DNA from: an uncultured Clostridia bacterium
GTDB lineage: Bacteria; Bacillota; Clostridia; Christensenellales; Pumilibacteraceae
Assembly: GCA_944372345.1 (NCBI GenBank)
Contig: CALVYT010000019.1
Location: 22,968 to 86,967, forward strand
Length of the DNA stretch: 64,000 bases
Direction: 5' to 3'
Each line of letters starts with the position of its first letter. Positions within the stretch are counted from its first letter, which is position 1. Positions 58,190-64,000 of this stretch are shown here, piece by piece. The position numbers and the translations under genes were made by a program. The notes under the pieces are model-generated. The model saw only the letters and a program-made list of their open reading frames with translations, ran no database searches and was not told where the DNA came from.

Positions 58190-60418
58190 ATGGCGGACAG
58201 GTCGGCTTTTTCGGACAGAAGAACGCGTGCGTTCATCGAGGATTACAACCGCATAGTCGTATTCGTCGCCGACGCATGGGGCGTTCGGCGGGACGAATTC
58301 GAGGTATACAGCGGCGGCGTGAGCATACCCATCGCGGATTTTTACAGCAATCCCCACGAGGGGCACGAGATCACGCTCGTGCTCGGCAGGCAGCTCGATC
58401 CCGAGCAGCCCTGTTTTGCCGTGCGCTCGGGCATCAGCGTTCCCGCGCAGCCCAAGGGCATTTACGACACGGCGGAGTTCAACGCGCGTTACGAATATAA
58501 CGGCAGGCTGGGCGCGTCGATAGAGAGCGGCCGCACCGTTTTCCGCGTATGGGCGCCGTTCGCGCAGTGCGTGCGCCTGAATATCTACGACGACGGCGAA
58601 ACGGGCAGCAATTATTACGGCGGAGTGATGACGCGGTGCGCGCGGGGCGTGTGGAAAGCGGAGCTCGACGCCGATCTGTCGGGCAAGTATTACACTTACA
58701 CGATGAGTTACAACGGCAGGGAGGACGCGGAGACCGTCGACCCTTACGCCGTCAGCGGCGGTATGAACGCCCGCCGCGGTATGATCGCCGATCTGTCCTC
58801 GCCGAGGCTCACGCCTTACGGCTGGGCGGAGGAGCACGAGGCGTATAAGCGCAGCCACGCGCTCCGCTCCTATACGGACGCCGTCATATGGGAAACGCAC
58901 GTCCGCGATTTTTCGGGCAAGACCCGCGCGATCAACCGCACGCGTTTTCTGGCGTTTGCCGAACACGGGCTGAAAAATTCGTCGGGCGAGAGCATAGGGA
59001 TAGACTATCTCGTCGATCTCGGCATAACGCACGTCCATCTCCTGCCCGCGGCGGAGTTCGCGACGGTGGACGAGTCGCGGCTGTACGACGACGGTTACAA
59101 TGCGTTCAACTGGGGATACGATCCCAAGCATTTCAATATGCCGATGGGCGCGTACTGCACCAATCCTCGCGACGGCAGTTCGCGCGTGCGCGATCTCCGC
59201 GAGGCGGTGTGCGCGCTGCACGCATGCGGGATAGGAGTCGTGTTCGACGTCGTATACAACCATACATACGATTTTTCCGCGCCGCTCGCGCTGACGGTGC
59301 CGTATTATTACTATCGTTTCGGTCACCGCGGCAACCCGACCAACGGCAGCGGCTGCGGCAACGAAACGGCGAGCGAACGCCCTATGTGCCGCAAGTTCAT
59401 CATAGATTCGCTGCTGCATTGGACGAACACATACCACGCCGACGGCTTCCGCTTCGACCTTATGGGTCTGCACGACGTCGGCACTATGCAGGAGATAGAG
59501 CGCGCTCTGCACTCCGTCGATCCGTCCCTGCTGCTCTACGGCGAAGGCTGGGTGGGCGGCAGCACGATGCTGCCCGGCGAAAAGCAGTGCAATAAGTGGA
59601 ACGCGGGCGGCATAACGGCGACGAACGGCGCGGCGGGCAGTGTCGCCGTATTCTCCGACGTTATGCGCGACTGCGTCAAAGGCTCGGTATTCAACGGCGG
59701 CGACGGCGGCTACGCCAACGGCAAACCGTATGAAAACGTCAATGCCGTCAAGTTCTCGTCGATGGGAGCGACCTCGCCCAACTTCAATATGAACTGGGTG
59801 ACCGCGGAGGCTTCGCGCGTCATCAATTACGTTTCCGCGCACGACAACAACACGCTGTGGGACAAGATCTCGATGACCGCGGGGCACGCGCCGCTCGAAG
59901 AAAAGCTGCGCATAAACAGGCTGTGCGCGGGCATAGTCCTGACGAGCCGCGGCGTGCCGTTCTTCCAGTCGGGAGAGGAGCTGCTCCGCTCCAAGCCGGA
60001 CGGCAACGGCGGATTCGTCGAGAACAGCTACAACGCGCCCGACGAGATCAACAATATCGACTGGAATTCTCTGCGCCCCGGCTCGGACGCCGAGGCGATG
60101 CGCGACTACTACCGGGGATTGATAGCCTTCCGCAAAGCGCACCCCGTGCTGCGCCTGTCAGGGCGCGACGAGATCGAGGACGCGACGGATTTCCGCAGCG
60201 ACGTGCGCTACGACGTCATCGCCTACACCCTCCGCGGCTGCGGCGAACAGCTCTATATCGTCTATAATCCGCTCGAAGCCGTCGACGTGCCCCTGCCCGA
60301 GGGCAAATGGTCGCTGCGCATAGACGGCGACCGCGCGGGCGACTCCGACCTCGGCGTGTTCGAGGGCAAATTTCATGTCGAAGGTAAGAGCGTATGCGCT
60401 TTCGTCCGCATAGATTGA
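58190..60418 (+). CDS. pulA: Type I pullulanase
   Basis: 742 residues, no signal peptide, so cytoplasmic. An N-terminal beta domain and CBM48-like module (GRTVFRVWAPFAQCVRLNIY) precede a GH13 barrel with regions I DVVYNHTY, II DGFRFDLMG (Asp nucleophile), III LYGEGW (acid Glu) and IV SAHDNNTLWD. The pullulanase motif YNWGYDP reads FNWGYDPKHFNMP. It hydrolyses alpha-1,6 branches of glycogen or pullulan fragments. GGGAGGG precedes the ATG. Confidence 0.95.
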   Translation: MADRSAFSDRRTRAFIEDYNRIVVFVADAWGVRRDEFEVYSGGVSIPIADFYSNPHEGHEITLVLGRQLDPEQPCFAVRSGISVPAQPKGIYDTAEFNARYEYNGRLGASIESGRTVFRVWAPFAQCVRLNIYDDGETGSNYYGGVMTRCARGVWKAELDADLSGKYYTYTMSYNGREDAETVDPYAVSGGMNARRGMIADLSSPRLTPYGWAEEHEAYKRSHALRSYTDAVIWETHVRDFSGKTRAINRTRFLAFAEHGLKNSSGESIGIDYLVDLGITHVHLLPAAEFATVDESRLYDDGYNAFNWGYDPKHFNMPMGAYCTNPRDGSSRVRDLREAVCALHACGIGVVFDVVYNHTYDFSAPLALTVPYYYYRFGHRGNPTNGSGCGNETASERPMCRKFIIDSLLHWTNTYHADGFRFDLMGLHDVGTMQEIERALHSVDPSLLLYGEGWVGGSTMLPGEKQCNKWNAGGITATNGAAGSVAVFSDVMRDCVKGSVFNGGDGGYANGKPYENVNAVKFSSMGATSPNFNMNWVTAEASRVINYVSAHDNNTLWDKISMTAGHAPLEEKLRINRLCAGIVLTSRGVPFFQSGEELLRSKPDGNGGFVENSYNAPDEINNIDWNSLRPGSDAEAMRDYYRGLIAFRKAHPVLRLSGRDEIEDATDFRSDVRYDVIAYTLRGCGEQLYIVYNPLEAVDVPLPEGKWSLRIDGDRAGDSDLGVFEGKFHVEGKSVCAFVRID

Positions 60419-60477
60419 CGATAAGCGGGTGAGTTCTGCCTTCGTCCGCGCCGACCGCCCGCCGTGGCGAACTCCGT

Positions 60478-60674
60478 TATAATTAAAATTGCTTGCGGCG
60501 ATCGATCTTGTTCGCGCCGACCGGCGATATGCGGAAGCGTCCGACGTTCGTTGGCATAGACCGCCCGTCGGGACGATCCCGCCGTCGGTTGACGGCAGGG
60601 ACGATCCCCGTAATGTGAATAATTCGGGAAACATATCTCTTTACGCGCCTGCCGGTAAGGCAGGCGCGTTTTTA
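60478..60674 (+). ncRNA. Structured intergenic region ending in a terminator; possible small RNA
   Basis: TATAAT at 60478-60483 (no good -35), an inner hairpin TCCCGCCGTC/GACGGC-A-GGGA around 60577-60602, and a strong terminator CGCGCCTGCC/GGCAGGCGCG followed by TTTTT at 60644-60674, more than 200 bases after the pullulanase stop. It may be a small RNA or only the 3' end of the pulA mRNA. Confidence 0.3.
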
Positions 60675-60801
60675 CGGCCGTCGGAAAAACGAAAAGCGTT
60701 TAAGCGAACGCATACGGGCGCGGCGTAAAAATTTTTTTGAAAAATTTTGCCGACATATGGGACAAAACGGGCTTGTCGGACGTTTTATAAATGAGAGCGT
60801 T

Positions 60802-60947
60802 AAAGCGCGTTATAAAAACATAAAGCCGCAATATAGGCAAGGACATAAAAGCGCGTTAGGAGCCGAAGCAACGGAGCGCGCAATAAGCGGACAAAAGCGC
60901 GTTATGAGCCGAAGCGGCGGGCGCGGAAAAAGTACGGGCGCGCGTTA
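60802..60947. repeat. 46-bp tandem repeats upstream of the BceAB-type operon
   Basis: AAAGCGCGTTA occurs at 60802, 60848 and 60894, exactly 46 bases apart, with a shortened fourth copy (GCGCGTTA) at 60940. The units at 60848 and 60894 share GAGCCGAAGC as well. They end 11 bases before the -35 of the operon. Confidence 0.75.
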
Positions 60948-60957
60948 AAAAAGGGTA

Positions 60958-60986
60958 TTGACCTGGCGCGCAAAGCGTGATATAAT
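60958..60986 (+). promoter_or_regulatory. Promoter of the BceAB-type operon
   Basis: TTGACC (60958-60963), a 17-base spacer and TATAAT (60981-60986). Confidence 0.85.
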
Positions 60987-61062
60987 TAAAACAGCAAAAA
61001 GGAGAAGCGGGCTCCGAGGGTCGGGCGGACTGTCGGAGGCGCATACCGAAAGGGGGAAAGAC

Positions 61063-61824
61063 ATGAAGATACTCGAATTACGGAACGTGAGCAAGGTGTA
61101 CGGAAAGGACGGGGCGCTGACGAGGGCGCTCGACGGCGTGTCGCTTTCCGTGGACGCGGGGGAGTTCGTCGCCGTTATGGGCGCGTCTGGCTCGGGCAAG
61201 ACGACGCTGCTCAATCTCATCGCGACGATAGACGACGTGAGCGGCGGGAGCATACTCGTCGACGGCAGGGACGTAACGGCGATGAGCGACGAAGAGCTCG
61301 CCGCATACCGCGGACTCAAACTCGGCTTCGTGTTTCAGGAATACAATCTGCTCGACACGCTGACGGTATACGAGAACATCGTGCTGCCGCTGACGCTGCG
61401 CGGCGTGCACCGTGCGGAAGCGGACGCGAGGACGCGCGACATAATGGAGTCGTTCGGCATAACGCAGCTGCGGGATAAATTCCCCGGCGAGCTGTCGGGC
61501 GGCGAAAGACAGCGCACCGCCTGCGCCCGCGCGCTCGTCGGTCAGCCGTCGCTGATCATTGCGGACGAACCCACGGGCGCGCTCGATTCCCGCAATTCCC
61601 GCAACCTTATGCAGCTGCTGCGGATGATGAACGAAAAGTACGGTGCGACGATACTCACGGTCACGCACGATCCCGCGGTGGCGGCGTATGCGACGCGCGT
61701 GCTGTTCCTGCGCGACGGCAGGCTGTTCGACGAAGCGGCGCGCGGCGGCAAGACGGACGACGAGCTTTTCCGCGAGATAGTCGCGATAAACGCCGCGGCG
61801 GGAGGTGCGGACTATGACGTTTAA
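61063..61824 (+). CDS. ABC transporter ATP-binding protein, BceA type
   Basis: 253 residues. Walker A GASGSGKTTLLNLIATID, the MacB/LolD/BceA-type FVFQEYNLLDTLTVYENIVLP, signature LSGGERQR, Walker B SLIIADEPTGALDSRNS, H-loop VTHDPAVAAYA. It pairs with the ten-TM permease encoded next (11-base overlap). BceAB-type transporters detect and remove antimicrobial peptides such as bacitracin from the membrane, usually with their own two-component system; none is next to it here. AGGGGGAAAG precedes the ATG. Confidence 0.92.
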   Translation: MKILELRNVSKVYGKDGALTRALDGVSLSVDAGEFVAVMGASGSGKTTLLNLIATIDDVSGGSILVDGRDVTAMSDEELAAYRGLKLGFVFQEYNLLDTLTVYENIVLPLTLRGVHRAEADARTRDIMESFGITQLRDKFPGELSGGERQRTACARALVGQPSLIIADEPTGALDSRNSRNLMQLLRMMNEKYGATILTVTHDPAVAAYATRVLFLRDGRLFDEAARGGKTDDELFREIVAINAAAGGADYDV

Positions 61825-63766
61825 GCTCGCTCTTCGCAACGTCAGGCGCAGGGCTCTGACCTATATCGTATATCTCGTCACCGTCGTGCTTACCGCGGCT
61901 CTGATGCTGGCTTCCAACGGCGTGCTGTTCGCCGACGAACTGATGGCATATGTGAACGTCATATACAGCGCGATCATCGTTATGACGCGTTTCGTGACGG
62001 TGGTCGTTGCGGCGGCGGTGTGCTTCATCATCTGCCACGCCACGACGTGGATGCTCGGGCGGCGCAGGCGCGAATTCGGAACGTATATGCTGCTCGGCGT
62101 GCCGCGCAAGAAAGTGGTCGCGCTGTTCGCGGCGGAGAACGCCGTCGTCTGCGTCGTTTCGCTGCTGCTCGGCGGGGCGCTCGGCATAGGGCTGTTCTAT
62201 GTGTTCAACGCGATCGTATGCTCGGCGATAGACGGTATGGTCCCGCTCGGGTTCACCCCGATCTGTCCGATCGTGACCGTCATCGAATGGCTGGCGATAT
62301 TTCTTATCGCGATCGCGTGGTCGTCCCGCACTCTCAAGAAAGCGAAGATAAGCGAGCTCATCCGCGAAGAGAGCAAGCGCAAGAAGTATACGCCGCGCAT
62401 AGACAAAGCCGTGTCGGTGACCGGCGGAGTCGTTTTCGGCGTTGCGTTCGCGATCATCCTGATCTTGCTCTGCGTGAGCCTGACAATAGGGAACGGCGAC
62501 GCCGGTCCCGCCGTCGCGACGGGAATGGTCGTATGCGTGCTGGCGGCGATCGCGGGCGTGTTCGTGTTTTATATCGGCTTGCGCGGGCTTCCGCTCACGA
62601 AGATATTGACGCGCATACCGTGCGCGCGTAAGACCGACAGCGGCGCGGACGCGTTCGCATATAAGGACGCGGCATACGACGCCGTGACGCTCGTTTCCTG
62701 CCGCAGCCGCGCGCGGACGATGAATTCCAACGCCGTTCTGACGGCGGTCGTCGCCGTGCTTATGACGATAGCGATAATGCTGGCGTGCTTTATGTTCGGT
62801 TTCCGTTACGCTTTGCTTGAATCGGTACATAGAGGCAATTTCGATATTTGCATAATGGTGTCAGCCGGTCGAAACATTACCGAGGACGACATTGTAAAGG
62901 AAGCCGAAAAGTATGCGGAAGTTAAGGACGTCGTGGCTTTTTCGCTGTATACGGACGAAGATCTGACCGCTTATTCGGCATGCGTGATAAGCGAGAGCGA
63001 CGCGAACGACGATCTCGAATATTGCGGAGAGCCGACTATTGACGTCGAACCCGGCAGTTATATCCTGCTGTCGAGGTTTTACGAGGCGCCGCAGCCGATC
63101 GACACGCTTACGGTTTTCGGCGAAGAGTTGACCTATGCCGAAACGGTTTCGTTTTACAGTAATGACAGCGCTTTGACTATAAGAATGAATTATCTGGTGG
63201 TGGACGATGCGTTTACGGAACGCGAAGAGGTCGCCGCTGCGCGCACGTCGACATATGTTAATATGAACGTGAACGGCTTTTTGCCCCCCGAATTTCAGGA
63301 AGCCGTAGAACGCGAAGGCGCGCGGATCGATAATAACGTGTTCGAAAATATATATGAGCTTAATGCCGTACTGTCCGCGGCGGTCATAGCGTCGCTGTTC
63401 CTCGGTACGACGTTCACGCTGCTGTCGATGGCTCTGCTTTCGCTGCGTATAACGGCGGATGCGGCGGAGGACAGGCGGCGGTATGCGATACTTTACGCGC
63501 TCGGAATGAACAGAAAGCAGCAGCGGCGCATGCTGCGCGGCGAAATATTGAAATTCTTCGCGCTGCCGCTGATACTGCCGCTCATCTCGGTGATCCCCAC
63601 GCTATGCGCCTGCGCGGTCGTCTGCGATTTTGTCGCGTCGCTGCACCTCGGCGTGTTTGTCATGGGCATCGGCGTGCCGCTGATATACGTTGCCATACTG
63701 GCGGGGTATTTTGGGGTGACGTACTTTATATCTCTTAAAACCGTGATAGGGCGGAAAGCCGTATAA
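61814..63766 (+). CDS. ABC transporter permease, BceB type
   Basis: 650 residues. About ten membrane helices with the BceB layout: FtsX-like helices 1-4, helices 5-7, a large extracellular domain of about 210 residues (about 345-540) and helices 8-10 with a second FtsX-like module (LLSMALLSLRITADAAEDRRRYAILYALGMNRKQQRRM). Conserved cytoplasmic motifs RRREFGTYMLLGVPRKKV and SCRSRARTMNSN are present. The extracellular domain is the site that recognises peptide antibiotics. ATG 61814 is supported by GGAGGT upstream. Codon use in the extracellular domain is noticeably less GC-rich than the rest. Confidence 0.92.
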   Translation: MTFKLALRNVRRRALTYIVYLVTVVLTAALMLASNGVLFADELMAYVNVIYSAIIVMTRFVTVVVAAAVCFIICHATTWMLGRRRREFGTYMLLGVPRKKVVALFAAENAVVCVVSLLLGGALGIGLFYVFNAIVCSAIDGMVPLGFTPICPIVTVIEWLAIFLIAIAWSSRTLKKAKISELIREESKRKKYTPRIDKAVSVTGGVVFGVAFAIILILLCVSLTIGNGDAGPAVATGMVVCVLAAIAGVFVFYIGLRGLPLTKILTRIPCARKTDSGADAFAYKDAAYDAVTLVSCRSRARTMNSNAVLTAVVAVLMTIAIMLACFMFGFRYALLESVHRGNFDICIMVSAGRNITEDDIVKEAEKYAEVKDVVAFSLYTDEDLTAYSACVISESDANDDLEYCGEPTIDVEPGSYILLSRFYEAPQPIDTLTVFGEELTYAETVSFYSNDSALTIRMNYLVVDDAFTEREEVAAARTSTYVNMNVNGFLPPEFQEAVEREGARIDNNVFENIYELNAVLSAAVIASLFLGTTFTLLSMALLSLRITADAAEDRRRYAILYALGMNRKQQRRMLRGEILKFFALPLILPLISVIPTLCACAVVCDFVASLHLGVFVMGIGVPLIYVAILAGYFGVTYFISLKTVIGRKAV

Positions 63767-63775
63767 CGGGGATAT

Positions 63776-64000
63776 AATGGGAAGCCGCATAGCACCGCCC
63801 GAGCGGCTGCGCCTTCGGTCGGGCGGCTTCCCATCGTGGTGGGGAAGGCATATAACGGTGTTGATACGGACTACGTGCTTGGTCACATACTCCGACTTGC
63901 GCTACGCTTCGTCGACAATAGTATGCTCCCTCGGGCGAAAAGCCGTATAACGGGGATTGATAGCGACTGCGTGTTCGGTCACATACTCCGCCTTGCGCTA
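63776..64000. repeat. Dispersed mosaic repeat R2, copies 3-4, cut by the window end
   Basis: Same blocks as at 45579-45810: the GGGAAGCCGC hairpin, CGGACTACGTGCTTGGTCAC, ACTCCGACTT, CTTCGTCGA and TATGCTCCCTCG, then a second unit starting at 63940 with CGTATAACGGGGATTGATA. The array continues beyond the window. Confidence 0.8.

Noticed and set aside
60757..60948. A 63-codon plus-strand ORF before the BceAB-type operon
   Set aside because: It is the translation of the 46-bp tandem repeats and has no ribosome site.

Overview
The window looks like a chromosomal piece of a high-GC, strictly anaerobic Clostridia-type Firmicute, probably an uncultured gut lineage; the rank below class is a guess. 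The evidence is the gene order decarboxylase-like/tmk/holB/ricT and rpsF/ssb/rpsR, an NrdD/NrdG anaerobic ribonucleotide reductase, a two-cluster ferredoxin, LytTR/GHKL two-component systems, a BceAB-type transporter, strong AGGAGG-type ribosome sites and CCA-encoding tRNAs. Nearly all genes are on the + strand; the - strand carries a hypothetical gene (571-1017), three tRNAs and the 7651-10161 block.

Layout. 1-424: end of a GmrSD/DUF1524-type nuclease. 571-6528: hypothetical protein, membrane-anchored HEFGH metallopeptidase, ArsP_2-type transporter with a His-rich loop, OmpR-type two-component system. 6529-7406: decayed DNA and a tRNA-Ala/tRNA-Ile cluster in which the intact tRNA-Ile is flanked by interrupted copies. 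7651-10161 (-): HD hydrolase, and a small operon of membrane protein, esterase and a stunted PP-loop ORF. 10288-12885: secreted metallophosphoesterase behind Pho boxes. 13005-20233: LytTR regulator, GHKL kinase, lipoprotein, permuted GH3. 20359-28146: P-type ATPase, PLC-like protein, the tmk-holB-ricT operon, ferredoxin. 28194-30524: lipoprotein, Sel1 protein, membrane protein, MGMT-like protein. 30816-35490: complete Pst/PhoU phosphate locus with PstC and PstA fused. 35643-41816: pyruvate kinase, hydrolase, two DegV proteins, tsaD, phosphatase. 41817-42970 and 45529-46304: repeat-rich gene-free DNA around tRNA-fMet, a zinc-ribbon membrane protein and rpsF-ssb-rpsR. 46305-51472: NrdR-box-controlled nrdDG, a phosphotyrosine phosphatase and an oligopeptidase. 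51663-57481: a second LytTR/GHKL/lipoprotein/GH3 block. 57729-63766: rplI, pullulanase, BceAB-type transporter; then repeats to the end.

How the parts fit. Phosphate starvation probably drives three Pho-box promoters (metallophosphoesterase, pstS, pstCA). Carbohydrate use is represented by two membrane-tethered GH3 enzymes and a pullulanase. The most unusual observation is that one four-gene layout (LytTR regulator, GHKL kinase, surface lipoprotein, circularly permuted membrane-anchored GH3) occurs twice, 38 kb apart, with a shared 11-mer upstream of both lipoprotein promoters; in the second copy the regulator/kinase junction holds a run of nine G that disrupts the regulator's normal stop. 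Other notable points are three promoters placed so close to the start codon that leaderless mRNAs are likely, the PstC-PstA fusion, and several families of palindromic or tandem intergenic repeats.
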